Assembly (NCBI GenBank): GCA_029779375.1
Contig: JAKPAR010000230.1
Span: 1 to 14,010, forward strand
DNA from: Bacillota bacterium
GTDB lineage: Bacteria; Bacillota; Clostridia; Tissierellales; Sporanaerobacteraceae
Direction: 5' to 3'
Length of the DNA stretch: 14,010 nucleotides
Shown here piece after piece: positions 7,200 to 14,010 of this stretch. Position numbers and translations under genes: made by a program. The notes under the pieces are model-generated. The model was given only the letters and a program-made list of their open reading frames with translations. It searched no databases and was not told where the DNA came from. The first letter of the stretch is position 1, and each line of letters starts with the position of its first letter.

Positions 7200-7235
7200 A
7201 CGCCTACAGTTTTCACTGTAGGCGTTTTAAATTTT
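7200..7235 (+). terminator. Intrinsic terminator after glyA
   Basis: A perfect 11-bp stem is formed by ACGCCTACAGT (7200–7210) and ACTGTAGGCGT (7215–7225), with the tetraloop TTTC. It is followed by TTTAAATTTT. It starts eight bases after the glyA stop. Confidence 0.92.
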
Positions 7236-7283
7236 AGCATATTCAAATTAATTTAAGGAAATATTATTTAAGAACAGTATCTA

Positions 7284-7312
7284 TTTACATAAAGCTATTA
7301 CTATAATAAAAT
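7284..7312 (+). promoter_or_regulatory. Probable sigma-A promoter of the DUF512–der–plsY–gpsA unit
   Basis: TTTACA at 7284–7289 (5 of 6) and TAAAAT at 7307–7312 (5 of 6) have 17-base spacing, placing the start of transcription near 7319, about 25 bases before the DUF512 start. It lies between the glyA terminator and the first gene of the unit. A TATAAT at 7302–7307 overlaps it but would be only 12 bases from the -35 box. Confidence 0.65.
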
Positions 7313-7344
7313 ATACATAAGTAAAAAAACGAAAGGAATATATT

Positions 7345-8682
7345 ATGGAACTAAAATCACTAGACAATGATAAAAATATTATTGAAAAAGTAAAAAAAGG
7401 CAGTATTGCCGAAGAACTAGGAATTGAACCTGGAGATATTCTTGTTTCAATTAATGATAACAAAGTTTTAGATATTATTGACTATAAATATTTAATATCT
7501 GATGATTATATTGTTGTGACTATTCAAAAAAAGAATGATGAGATATGGGATTTTGAAATAGAAAAAGATTATGACGAAGATTTAGGAATATATTTTACAA
7601 ATCCACTTATTGATAGGGCTAAAAGTTGTAGAAATAAATGCATTTTTTGTTTTATTGATCAATTGCCTAAAGGAATGAGAAAAACACTATATTTTAAAGA
7701 TGATGATTCAAGGCTTTCATTTCTTCAAGGGAATTTTATCACTCTAACTAATTTAAGGGATGATGAAATACAAAGAATTATAGATTATAGATTAAGTCCA
7801 ATAAATGTTTCTGTTCATACAACTAATCCTGAATTGAGAATAAAAATGCTTAACAATAAAAATGCTGGGAAAATATATAGTATTTTAGAAAGGTTTAGTC
7901 AAGCTAAAATTGAGGTTCATTGTCAAATAGTTCTAGTTCCAGGAGTAAATGATGGGGCAGAACTTGATAGAACACTAGGAGACTTATCTAAACTTTATCC
8001 AAGTGTGAATAGTGTGGCAGTAGTACCGGTAGGTATTACTAAATACAGGGAAGGTCTTCCTAAACTTGAGCCTTTTAATGAAGTATCTTCCCTTGAATTT
8101 TTAAAATATATAAGAAATAAGCAAGAAGAATATTTAAAAAAACTAGGTACCAGATTTGTTTTCCCATCTGATGAATTTTATGCAATGACTAATATTGATC
8201 CTCCATCTTATGAGGAATATGAGAAGTTTCTTCAGCTAGAAAATGGTGTAGGACTTATGAGACTTTTTTCATATGAAGTAGATAGGGAAATAGAGAAATT
8301 AAAAGATAATATAAGTTTAAAAAACAAGTATATTGTTGCAACAGGAACATTAGCTTATGAGTTTATAAAATCAATTTGTGACAAAGTCATGGCGAATATA
8401 AGTGGATTGGAAATAAAAGTTGTTCCAATAAAAAATTATTTTTTTGGAACGACTATTACTGTTTCAGGTCTTATAACAGGACAAGATTTGATTAATCAAT
8501 TGAAAGAATACAAAAATTTTGATGCTTTAATAATACCTAATTCAATGCTTAGAAGTGGAGAAAAAGTTTTTTTAGATGATTTGACAATTGAAGATATTGA
8601 AAAAGCGCTAAATATTAAAGTTATTTCAACAAAGGTTAAAGGAAAAGATTTTATAAATATATTTACAAAGGATATGAGGTGA
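7345..8682 (+). CDS. DUF512 protein: PDZ domain plus radical-SAM-like Fe-S domain, function unknown
   Basis: Predicted cytoplasmic Fe-S protein of 445 residues. An N-terminal PDZ-like segment (about 5–60, with [20 protein letters not shown] at 19–38) is followed by a radical-SAM-like motif CRNKCIFC, Cys95, Cys99 and Cys102 (CX3CX2C). Next comes the family block [19 protein letters not shown] (about 118–136). The remaining half is the DUF512 domain. The family is widespread in Clostridia and related to a cyanobacterial protein described as an Fe-S oxidoreductase. Its substrate and reaction are unknown to me. AAAGGA (7332–7337) supports ATG 7345. It is first in an operon with der, whose start lies only four bases after this stop with the der ribosome binding site overlapping the end of this gene. 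Coupled translation with a ribosome-assembly GTPase hints at a role in ribosome, tRNA or rRNA maturation, but that is inference. Confidence 0.88.
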   Translation: MELKSLDNDKNIIEKVKKGSIAEELGIEPGDILVSINDNKVLDIIDYKYLISDDYIVVTIQKKNDEIWDFEIEKDYDEDLGIYFTNPLIDRAKSCRNKCIFCFIDQLPKGMRKTLYFKDDDSRLSFLQGNFITLTNLRDDEIQRIIDYRLSPINVSVHTTNPELRIKMLNNKNAGKIYSILERFSQAKIEVHCQIVLVPGVNDGAELDRTLGDLSKLYPSVNSVAVVPVGITKYREGLPKLEPFNEVSSLEFLKYIRNKQEEYLKKLGTRFVFPSDEFYAMTNIDPPSYEEYEKFLQLENGVGLMRLFSYEVDREIEKLKDNISLKNKYIVATGTLAYEFIKSICDKVMANISGLEIKVVPIKNYFFGTTITVSGLITGQDLINQLKEYKNFDALIIPNSMLRSGEKVFLDDLTIEDIEKALNIKVISTKVKGKDFINIFTKDMR

Positions 8683-8686
8683 TACT

Positions 8687-10000
8687 ATGAGACCAGTTGT
8701 ATGTATAGTTGGGAGACCAAATGTAGGGAAATCTACTCTTTTTAATAGAATAGTAGGTAGGAGGATTTCAATTACAGAAGATAAGCCTGGAGTTACTAGA
8801 GATAGAATTTATGCAGAGGCTGAATGGTTGAATAAATATTTTATTTTGATAGATACAGGAGGTATTGAACCATATAGTGAGGATACTATATTATCTCAAA
8901 TTAGAAGACAGGCAGAGGTAGCCATAGATACAGCAGATGTGATACTTTTTGTTGTAGATGGGCTAGAAGGTATAACTGCTTCTGATAGAGAAATAGCAAA
9001 TATGCTTAGAAAATCTGGGAAAAAGGTTATATTAGTTTGTAATAAGATAGATACACCAAAAACACCTCCTGATATATACGAATTTTATGAATTAGGTTTA
9101 GGAGACCCTGTAGTAGTATCTGCAGGACAAAGTTTAGGATTAGGAGATTTATTAGATGAAGTAGTAGAAAATTTTCCTGAGGACAAAGATACGGAGTATG
9201 ACGAAGATACAATTAAAGTTGCTGTAATTGGAAAGCCAAATGCGGGGAAATCATCTCTTATAAATTGTATATTAGGAGAAGAAAGAGTCATTGTAAGCGA
9301 TATACCTGGCACAACAAGAGATGCTATAGATACTTATTTCGAGTACAAAGATGATAAGTATGTGTTTATTGATACAGCAGGAATCAGAAGAAAGAGAAAT
9401 ATTGACGAAAATATTGAAAAATATAGTGTTATAAGATCTTTAACTGCTATAGATAGATCAGATGTATGTATATTGATAATTGATGCAACACAAGGGGTTA
9501 CAGAACAAGATGCTAAAATAGCTGGTCATGCTTATGAAAGAGGAAAAGCTCTTATAATTGCCATAAATAAATGGGATTTAATTGAGAAATCAGATAAGAC
9601 ATATTTGGAATTTGAAAAAGAAGTCAGAAATGTTTTATCTTTCGTTACCTATGCACCTATAGTTTTAATATCTGCGAAAACTGGCAAAAGGGTAAATAAA
9701 GTTTTTGAACTAATAAAAGAAGTGTACAGTAGCTATACGAAAAGGATTAGCACAGGTATATTTAATGATATTTTAAATGAAGCAGTCATTTTAAATCAGC
9801 CACCAACAGATAAGGGAAGACGATTAAAAATATATTATGGAACACAAGTAGGTATTAAACCACCAAAGTTTGTCATATTTATTAATGATAGAGAACTTTC
9901 ACATTTTTCTTATGAGAGATATTTAGAAAATCAGATCCGTCAAAATTTTGGATTTGAAGGCACTCCAATCCAGCTTGAATTTAAAGAAAAGGGGGATTAA
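8687..10000 (+). CDS. der: Ribosome-assembly GTPase Der (EngA)
   Basis: Essential GTPase with two tandem G domains and a C-terminal KH-like RNA-binding domain, acting late in 50S subunit assembly. The 437 residues are the usual length. G domain 1 has P-loop GRPNVGKST (9–17), DTGG (56–59) and NKID (119–122). G domain 2 has GKPNAGKSS (182–190), DTAG (229–232) and NKWD (294–297). The KH-like domain runs from about 350 to the end and contains the family's [11 protein letters not shown] segment. GAGGTGAT (8676–8683) lies just before ATG 8687. The gene is the second of a four-gene unit, followed at once by plsY, whose TTG start begins one base after the der stop. Confidence 0.98.
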   Translation: MRPVVCIVGRPNVGKSTLFNRIVGRRISITEDKPGVTRDRIYAEAEWLNKYFILIDTGGIEPYSEDTILSQIRRQAEVAIDTADVILFVVDGLEGITASDREIANMLRKSGKKVILVCNKIDTPKTPPDIYEFYELGLGDPVVVSAGQSLGLGDLLDEVVENFPEDKDTEYDEDTIKVAVIGKPNAGKSSLINCILGEERVIVSDIPGTTRDAIDTYFEYKDDKYVFIDTAGIRRKRNIDENIEKYSVIRSLTAIDRSDVCILIIDATQGVTEQDAKIAGHAYERGKALIIAINKWDLIEKSDKTYLEFEKEVRNVLSFVTYAPIVLISAKTGKRVNKVFELIKEVYSSYTKRISTGIFNDILNEAVILNQPPTDKGRRLKIYYGTQVGIKPPKFVIFINDRELSHFSYERYLENQIRQNFGFEGTPIQLEFKEKGD

Positions 10001-10001
10001 T

Positions 10002-10601
10002 TTGAACAAAATTATACTTATAGCTATTATTTCTTATTTTATCGGAAACTTTTCCTCTGCATATATTTTAGGAAAAGCATGTAAAAACAAAGATATAAGG
10101 CAGTATGGAAGTGGCAATGCTGGTGCAACAAATGCGTTAAGGGTTTTTGGAGTTAAAATAGGCCTTATATCATTTATTTTAGATATTTTAAAAGGAATCA
10201 TTGCTGTAAACATAGGAAATTATTTTATGGGCTACAATGGAGCATTAATTGCAGGAGTGTTTGTAGTTATAGGCCATGATTGGCCAGTATTTCTAAAATT
10301 CAAAGGTGGTAAAGGCATTGCAACTTCACTTGGTGTTATGTTATATCTACATTTACCTACAGCTATTATTTGCATAGCTATAGGATTTACTATCATAGGT
10401 ATGACAAGGTATGTATCCCTAGGTTCAATAGTAGCAACCTGTCTAGTACCGATTTTAGGAATCATTTTAAAGAAACCTTTTGACTTGAAATTTTTCATTT
10501 GTACAATTGTATTAGCTTCAATGGCAATATTTAGGCATAGAAGTAATATAAAAAGACTTAAAAATGGAGAGGAGTCAAAATTGGGTGAAAAAGTAAAATA
10601 A
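10002..10601 (+). CDS. plsY: Acyl-phosphate:glycerol-3-phosphate acyltransferase PlsY
   Basis: Membrane enzyme that transfers an acyl group from acyl-phosphate to glycerol 3-phosphate, giving 1-acyl-glycerol 3-phosphate, the first step of phospholipid synthesis. All three PlsY motifs are present: GSGNAGATNALR (36–47), GHDWPVFLKFKGGKGIAT (91–108) and HRSNIKRLKNGEE (179–191). Hydrophobic segments consistent with five membrane helices lie between them. The length of 199 residues is typical. The frame is open further upstream to 9948, but that part overlaps der. The TTG at 10002 has AAAAGGGGG (9987–9995) six bases before it and gives the standard N-terminus. The next gene, gpsA, makes its substrate glycerol 3-phosphate, so product and user are co-transcribed. 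Confidence 0.96.
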   Translation: MNKIILIAIISYFIGNFSSAYILGKACKNKDIRQYGSGNAGATNALRVFGVKIGLISFILDILKGIIAVNIGNYFMGYNGALIAGVFVVIGHDWPVFLKFKGGKGIATSLGVMLYLHLPTAIICIAIGFTIIGMTRYVSLGSIVATCLVPILGIILKKPFDLKFFICTIVLASMAIFRHRSNIKRLKNGEESKLGEKVK

Positions 10602-10633
10602 ACTAATGAATAAATATAGGAGGTTTGACATAC

Positions 10634-11662
10634 ATGGTAGAAAAAATTGCAGTTATAGGGGGAGGAAGTTGGGGCACTGCTTTAGCTATACTTCTTTCTA
10701 AAAAAGGATGCGAGGTTGATCTATGGGTAAGAAGTGACAAGCAATGTGAAGAGATGAGAACATCTAGAGAAAATTTAAAATATTTGCCAGGAGTGATTAT
10801 TCCCAACAATGTAAATTTAACTTCAGATTTTGAAAAAGCTATTTATGACAAAGATATTCTAGTAATGTCCGTTCCTTCTCATGCTGTAAGAGAAACTTTA
10901 GCAAATGGGCAAAAATGCATAAGACAAAATCAGATAATTGTAAATGTGGCAAAAGGAATAGAAAATGAGAGCCTTATGAGAATTTCTGAAATTGTTAATG
11001 AAATCCTTCCAGAAAATAAGTATGCTATTCTTTCAGGACCATCTCATGCTGAAGAAGTTGCAAGGGATATCCCTACTACTGTAGTTGTAGCATCAAAAGA
11101 AAAGGAGGTTGCCCAGTATATACAAGATGTATTTATGGCACCTAAATTTAGAGTTTATACAAATCCTGATGTCATAGGAGTAGAACTGGGTGGGTCCTTG
11201 AAAAATGTAATTGCTCTTGGAGCAGGAATTTCAGATGGACTAGGATACGGTGATAATACTAAGGCTGCTCTTATGACAAGAGGAATAATTGAAATGGCTA
11301 GGATTGGAGAAAAAATGGGTGCTAATTATGAAACTTTTGCAGGTCTTGCTGGTATTGGAGATTTAATAGTTACATGTACAAGCATGCATAGTAGAAATAG
11401 AAGAGCTGGTATACTTATAGGAGAGGGCAAGAGTTTAGAAGAAGCTGTTGAAAGTGTAGGAATGGTAGTAGAAGGTATAAAAACTACTAAATCTGCCTAT
11501 GAACTTTCTTTGAGATATAAGGCTACGATGCCTATTACTAAAGAAATATATGAAGTTCTCTATGAAGGAAAAGATGTAAGAAATTCTGTTGTGAATTTAA
11601 TGCTTAGAGATAAAAAACATGAAATGGAAGATATAGCTAAAATTTTAGATAGTGAATGGTAA
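10634..11662 (+). CDS. gpsA: Glycerol-3-phosphate dehydrogenase [NAD(P)+]
   Basis: Cytoplasmic enzyme reducing dihydroxyacetone phosphate to sn-glycerol 3-phosphate for phospholipid synthesis. With the chosen start it has 342 residues, normal for GpsA. The dinucleotide-binding loop IGGGSWGTALA is at 8–18. LSGPSHAEEVA (about 133–143) and GGSLKNVIALGAGISDGLGY (about 186–205) follow, the latter with the conserved catalytic Lys190. NTKAAL and the family signature AGIGDLIVTCTS come next. A TTG at 10625 is in frame but touches the ribosome binding site. AGGAGGT (10618–10624) suits ATG 10634 with nine bases of spacing. It is the last gene of the DUF512–der–plsY–gpsA unit and is followed directly by a terminator. 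Confidence 0.97.
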   Translation: MVEKIAVIGGGSWGTALAILLSKKGCEVDLWVRSDKQCEEMRTSRENLKYLPGVIIPNNVNLTSDFEKAIYDKDILVMSVPSHAVRETLANGQKCIRQNQIIVNVAKGIENESLMRISEIVNEILPENKYAILSGPSHAEEVARDIPTTVVVASKEKEVAQYIQDVFMAPKFRVYTNPDVIGVELGGSLKNVIALGAGISDGLGYGDNTKAALMTRGIIEMARIGEKMGANYETFAGLAGIGDLIVTCTSMHSRNRRAGILIGEGKSLEEAVESVGMVVEGIKTTKSAYELSLRYKATMPITKEIYEVLYEGKDVRNSVVNLMLRDKKHEMEDIAKILDSEW

Positions 11663-11694
11663 AGACATACTTATAAGTATGTCTTTTATTTTTA
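11662..11694 (+). terminator. Intrinsic terminator after gpsA
   Basis: AAGACATACT (11662–11671) pairs with AGTATGTCTT (11676–11685) over a TATA loop, followed by TTATTTTTA. The stem begins with the last base of the gpsA stop codon. Confidence 0.88.
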
Positions 11695-11703
11695 TGGCGT
11701 CTG

Positions 11704-11731
11704 TCATATTCTCAAGCTAAGTACATATATA
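11704..11731 (+). promoter_or_regulatory. Candidate sigma-E (mother-cell) promoter of spoIVA
   Basis: TCATATT at 11704–11710 fits the sigma-E -35 pattern KMATATT. CATATATA at 11724–11731 matches 6 of 8 positions of the -10 pattern CATACAHT. The gap is 13 bases, within one of the usual 14. Transcription would start near 11738, about 45 bases before spoIVA. In B. subtilis spoIVA is known to be sigma-E dependent. No good vegetative promoter is visible here. Confidence 0.55.
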
Positions 11732-11784
11732 TAATGTTAGGAAACCAATATATAATTGGAATACAATGAAAAGGAGGTAAAATG

Positions 11785-13263
11785 GTGGAGAAATTTGACA
11801 TATATAAAGATATTGCTGAAAGAACAGATGGAGATATCTATGTTGGGGTAGTAGGACCTGTAAGAACTGGTAAATCAACTTTTATTAAACGTTTCATGGA
11901 ACTGTTGGTTATTCCAAATATAGAAAACAAGTATAAAAAAGAAAGAGCTAAAGATGAATTACCTTTAAGTGGAGCAGGAAAAACTATTATGACAACAGAA
12001 CCAAAGTTTGTTCCCAATGAAGCCGTAGAGCTTACTCTAAAGGATAATGTCAGATTTAAATTAAGAATGGTAGATTGTGTTGGCTACTTAGTTAAAGGTG
12101 CTATTGGGCATGAAGAAGATAATATACCTAGAATGGTTACTACACCATGGTATGAAAAAGAAATACCTTTTGAAGAAGCAGCAGAGATAGGAACAAGGAA
12201 AGTGATAACAGATCATTCTACTATTGGAATAGTTGTTACTACGGATGGCTCTATTACAGATATAGACAGATCAAATTACATAAAAGCTGAAGAGAGAGTA
12301 ATAAATGAACTAAAAGAATTGGAAAAACCCTTTATAATTCTTTTGAATTCTAAACATCCCAATTTAGATAGTACAATTGCTTTAAGAGAAAGTCTTGAAG
12401 AGAAGTACAATGTTTCTGTAATTGCAGTGGATTGCTTAAACATGGATATAACTGATGTGGAAAAAATATTTGAAAAAATACTCTATGAATTTCCAGTCAA
12501 AGAAATCAAAATAAATTTACCAGGTTGGATGGAAGGATTAAATAGAAATCATTGGATAAAATCTAATATTTTAGAATCTTTGAAAGAGTCTATTGAAACT
12601 CTTCAAAAGTTAAGTGAAATAAATTCTGTTGTAGAAACTTTAAGTGAACTTGAAACAATAAAGGAAACTAGAATTAAAGAGATAAATTTAGGAGAGGGAG
12701 TAGCTAATATAGATATAGTTTTGGAAGATAGTATGTTTTATAATGTGCTGAAAGAAATTACAGGATATGGTATACAAGGCGATTATCAGCTTATAGGTCT
12801 TATTTCTAAATTATCTCAAGCAAAGCATGAGTATGATAAAATAGAAAAGGCCTTGACAGATGCTAAAGAATTTGGATATGGCTTGGTAAGCCCAAGTTTA
12901 GATGAACTTGAATTAGATGAACCAGAGATATATAGGCAGGGGAATAGATTTGGAGTAAAGCTAAAAGCTAAAGCACCATCGCTTCATTTAATAAGAGCAG
13001 ATATTACTACCGAGGTATCCCCTCTTATAGGAACAGAAAGCCAAAGTGAAGAGTTAGTTAAATACTTTTTAGATGAATTCGAAGGAGATCCATCTAAAAT
13101 ATGGCAATCAAATTTATTTGGAAAGTCATTATATGATCTTGTAAATGAACAACTACAAGGAAAACTTGATATGATGCCAGATGATGTAAGACGGAAGATT
13201 AGAAAAACGCTAGAAAGAATAATAAACGATGGAAGCGGAGGCCTCATCTGTATTATAATCTAA
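11785..13263 (+). CDS. spoIVA: Stage IV sporulation protein A, spore-coat morphogenetic ATPase
   Basis: ATP-hydrolysing cytoskeletal protein that polymerises on the forespore surface, anchored through SpoVM, and forms the basement layer of the coat. Walker A GPVRTGKST and MVDCVGY follow the N-terminal FDIYKDIAERTDGDIY. The C-terminal end is GSGGLICIII, close to the B. subtilis ending GSGGLIAIIL. The gene is intact and full length. Two starts are possible: ATG 11782 (493 residues) and GTG 11785 (492). AAGGAGG (11771–11777) lies only four bases from the ATG but seven from the GTG. The GTG start also gives MEKFDIYKDI, aligning end to end with B. subtilis MEKVDIFKDI, and puts the Walker A lysine and Walker B aspartate at K30 and D97 as in that protein. 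I therefore prefer GTG, though ATG cannot be excluded. It is monocistronic, with a sigma-E-like promoter and a strong terminator. Confidence 0.96.
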   Translation: MEKFDIYKDIAERTDGDIYVGVVGPVRTGKSTFIKRFMELLVIPNIENKYKKERAKDELPLSGAGKTIMTTEPKFVPNEAVELTLKDNVRFKLRMVDCVGYLVKGAIGHEEDNIPRMVTTPWYEKEIPFEEAAEIGTRKVITDHSTIGIVVTTDGSITDIDRSNYIKAEERVINELKELEKPFIILLNSKHPNLDSTIALRESLEEKYNVSVIAVDCLNMDITDVEKIFEKILYEFPVKEIKINLPGWMEGLNRNHWIKSNILESLKESIETLQKLSEINSVVETLSELETIKETRIKEINLGEGVANIDIVLEDSMFYNVLKEITGYGIQGDYQLIGLISKLSQAKHEYDKIEKALTDAKEFGYGLVSPSLDELELDEPEIYRQGNRFGVKLKAKAPSLHLIRADITTEVSPLIGTESQSEELVKYFLDEFEGDPSKIWQSNLFGKSLYDLVNEQLQGKLDMMPDDVRRKIRKTLERIINDGSGGLICIII

Positions 13264-13285
13264 TATAGATAAGGAAAGTTTAAAA

Positions 13286-13326
13286 ATAAGAGGATAGAAA
13301 ATTTTAATTTTCTATCCTCTTATTTA
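13286..13326. terminator. Bidirectional terminator between spoIVA and tRNA-Pro
   Basis: The arms 13286–13303 and 13306–13323 are perfect inverted repeats of 18 bases (AAGAGGATAGAAAATT and its complement within them). On the + strand the tail is TTATTTA after spoIVA. On the - strand it is CTTATTTTTAAAC, a better U tract, after the tRNA gene. It can therefore serve both convergent genes. Confidence 0.85.
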
Positions 13327-13403
13327 TGGTCGGGATGACTGGATTTGAACCAGCGACCCCAAGTCCCCCAGACTTGTGCGCTACCATACTGCGCTACATC
13401 CCG
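13327..13403 (-). tRNA. tRNA-Pro(GGG), CCA encoded
   Basis: The reverse strand folds into a complete cloverleaf of 77 bases. The acceptor stem is CGGGATG/CATCCCG, the D arm GCGC-AGTATGGTA-GCGC, the anticodon stem CAAGT/ACTTG with loop CTGGGGG, the variable loop GGGTC, and the T arm GCTGG-TTCAAAT-CCAGT. The discriminator is A and CCA is encoded. The anticodon at loop positions 34–36 is GGG, reading CCC and CCU. C1:G72, A73, G35 and G36 are known proline identity elements. Position 37 is G, the site of m1G in proline tRNAs. It lies between convergent spoIVA and the divergent small gene at 13518, with its own promoter and a shared terminator. Confidence 0.97.
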
Positions 13404-13416
13404 ATGACATAATTAT

Positions 13417-13445
13417 ATTATATATTAGGATTAAGTGTTTGTAAA
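13417..13445 (-). promoter_or_regulatory. Sigma-A promoter of tRNA-Pro
   Basis: Reading the - strand, TTTACA (13445–13440, 5 of 6) and TATAAT (13422–13417, 6 of 6) have exactly 17-base spacing. Transcription would start about 13410, seven bases before the mature tRNA 5' end at 13403. Confidence 0.85.
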
Positions 13446-13470
13446 GTAGGTTTAAGTAAGTGTAGATATG

Positions 13471-13479
13471 TGTTATACT
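13471..13479 (+). promoter_or_regulatory. Candidate extended -10 promoter of the small gene at 13518
   Basis: TGTTATACT contains an extended -10 TG dinucleotide (13471–13472), one spacer base and TATACT (13474–13479, 5 of 6). The -35 region TTTAAG (13451–13456) is weak, which an extended -10 can tolerate. It sits upstream of the ribosome binding site at 13505 and inside the longer alternative frame, so it supports the TTG 13518 start. Confidence 0.5.
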
Positions 13480-13517
13480 TAATAATAATAAATACTAATA
13501 TAAATGGAGGTATTCAA

Positions 13518-13889
13518 TTGATAGTATATATTAAGTATTTTTTGCTTATGTTATTTATGGTCAGTGTCATTGGATATATATTTGCAGTACTTAAAGAAAA
13601 ACTATATCTTAAAAACAATATTATTCTGATAAATAAAAAATCCATAACTCAAGAACATATTGATGAAGCTGATATGAAAGAATTTGTTTTTGATGGGTGC
13701 AAGGTGAAGTCAGGGGATGAAATAAAAGTAGTACTAAAAGGCAAGCAAAAATTAGAGGGCATAGTTATTGGAGCAAAGAAAAAGGAAAGAGCTATACTCA
13801 TGGTTACTCATGATGATAAGATAAGGAAGTTAAATATTGATAATATCATTAAATTTAAAATTGTAAGTAAATATGGAAAGTTTTTTTAA
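13518..13889 (+). CDS. Small membrane-anchored protein of unknown function
   Basis: I do not recognise this protein. With the start at TTG 13518 it has 123 residues. A hydrophobic N-terminal segment (about 2–24, YIKYFLLMLFMVSVIGYIFAV) looks like an uncleaved membrane anchor. A basic, mixed alpha/beta domain follows, with KVKSGDEIKVVLKGKQKLEG (62–81) and alternating hydrophobic strands to the end, suggestive of a small SH3- or Sm-like barrel. There is one cysteine, just before that segment. The lysine-rich C-terminal half would face the cytoplasm if the helix is N-out. The frame is open back to GTG 13470, but TGGAGGT (13505–13511) lies six bases before TTG 13518 and a candidate promoter lies between, so the shorter form is preferred. 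Codon use resembles its neighbours. Confidence 0.72.
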   Translation: MIVYIKYFLLMLFMVSVIGYIFAVLKEKLYLKNNIILINKKSITQEHIDEADMKEFVFDGCKVKSGDEIKVVLKGKQKLEGIVIGAKKKERAILMVTHDDKIRKLNIDNIIKFKIVSKYGKFF

Positions 13890-13900
13890 AATTTTAAAAT

Positions 13901-13914
13901 GGGTCTTAAGACCT
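13901..13914. repeat. Short perfect palindrome in AT-rich spacer
   Basis: GGTCTTAAGACC (13902–13913) is a perfect 12-base palindrome, extended by a G·T pair, lying 12 bases after the stop of the small membrane protein. The downstream tail is A-rich first (TAAAAAAAATTTT), so it is not a typical + strand terminator. It could be a weak terminator or a protein-binding site. Confidence 0.3.
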
Positions 13915-14000
13915 AAAAAAAATTTTAAAGTTTTGAAGGAAAAATAGAAGAAATAGAGAATTAGTATATAAGGTTAATTATTCATGAAGGATGGTATAAT

Positions 14001-14010
14001 ATGTCAAAAG
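14001..14010 (+). CDS. Possible start of a further gene, cut by the window edge
   Basis: ATGTCAAAAG at the window end could open a gene with N-terminus Met-Ser-Lys. AAGGAT at 13987–13992 gives ribosome-binding spacing of 8–9 bases. Only three codons are visible. An in-frame-independent ATG at 13984 is also open but lacks a ribosome binding site. Confidence 0.3.

Noticed and set aside
9948..10001. Longer plsY frame starting inside der.
   Set aside because: It overlaps der by 53 bases and adds residues not found in PlsY. TTG 10002 has the strong AAAAGGGGG site.
11745..11759. Small inverted repeat CCAAT…ATTGG just before the spoIVA ribosome binding site.
   Set aside because: A 5-bp AT-rich stem is expected by chance here. 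It does not cover the ribosome binding site.
13470..13517. Longer version of the small membrane protein starting at GTG 13470.
   Set aside because: No ribosome binding site before it, and a candidate -10 box lies within this stretch. TTG 13518 has a well-placed TGGAGGT.
1..14010. CRISPR arrays, insertion sequences, attachment sites, prophage or defence genes.
   Set aside because: No spaced direct repeats, transposase motifs or integrase-type genes are visible. The window reads as continuous core chromosome.

Overview
The window is AT-rich, dense in genes and looks chromosomal. It points to an anaerobic, spore-forming, low-GC Firmicute of the class Clostridia. The evidence is a spoIVA spore-coat ATPase gene, a HemZ-type coproporphyrinogen dehydrogenase, a T-box leader on aspS, the Clostridia-style gene order DUF512–der–plsY–gpsA–spoIVA, strong AGGAGG ribosome binding sites and frequent UUG starts. 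A Tissierellales- or Peptostreptococcaceae-like host is possible, but I cannot fix the genus. There is no sign of phage, insertion sequence, CRISPR array or recent transfer.

Left part (1–4560, + strand). The 3' two thirds of hemZ are followed by a perfect-consensus promoter whose -35 box lies inside the end of hemZ. This promoter drives an aspartate-specific T-box leader and aspS. After a hairpin come tcdA (t6A to ct6A tRNA modification), a small four-cysteine RseC-like membrane protein and a CsoR/DUF156-family repressor. The repressor has Tyr where copper sensors have their metal-binding His.

Middle (4558–5784, - strand). A two-gene ThrE/YjjPB-type exporter is split into a DUF1212 subunit and a small DUF3815 subunit. 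Its end meets the csoR end tail to tail with one base between them. Divergent from it are glyA (serine hydroxymethyltransferase), with a recognisable sigma-A-type promoter, and a strong terminator after glyA.

Right part (7284–11694, + strand). This four-gene unit has its own promoter and terminator. It contains a PDZ/radical-SAM-like DUF512 protein, the ribosome-assembly GTPase Der, and PlsY and GpsA. GpsA makes glycerol 3-phosphate and PlsY acylates it, so the two are consecutive steps of phospholipid synthesis. Next is spoIVA, preceded by a sigma-E-like promoter. A bidirectional terminator then separates spoIVA from an oppositely oriented tRNA-Pro(GGG) gene with its own near-perfect promoter. 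The window ends with a small membrane-anchored protein of unknown function and what may be the first codons of another gene.

Most of the content is core housekeeping. I do not see a clearly new biological system. The points most worth a second look are the Cys-Tyr-Cys CsoR-family protein beside the Cys4 membrane protein, the DUF512–der coupling, the unknown 123-residue protein, and the regulatory details (T-box with its promoter, spoIVA start and sigma-E site, tRNA-Pro(GGG)).
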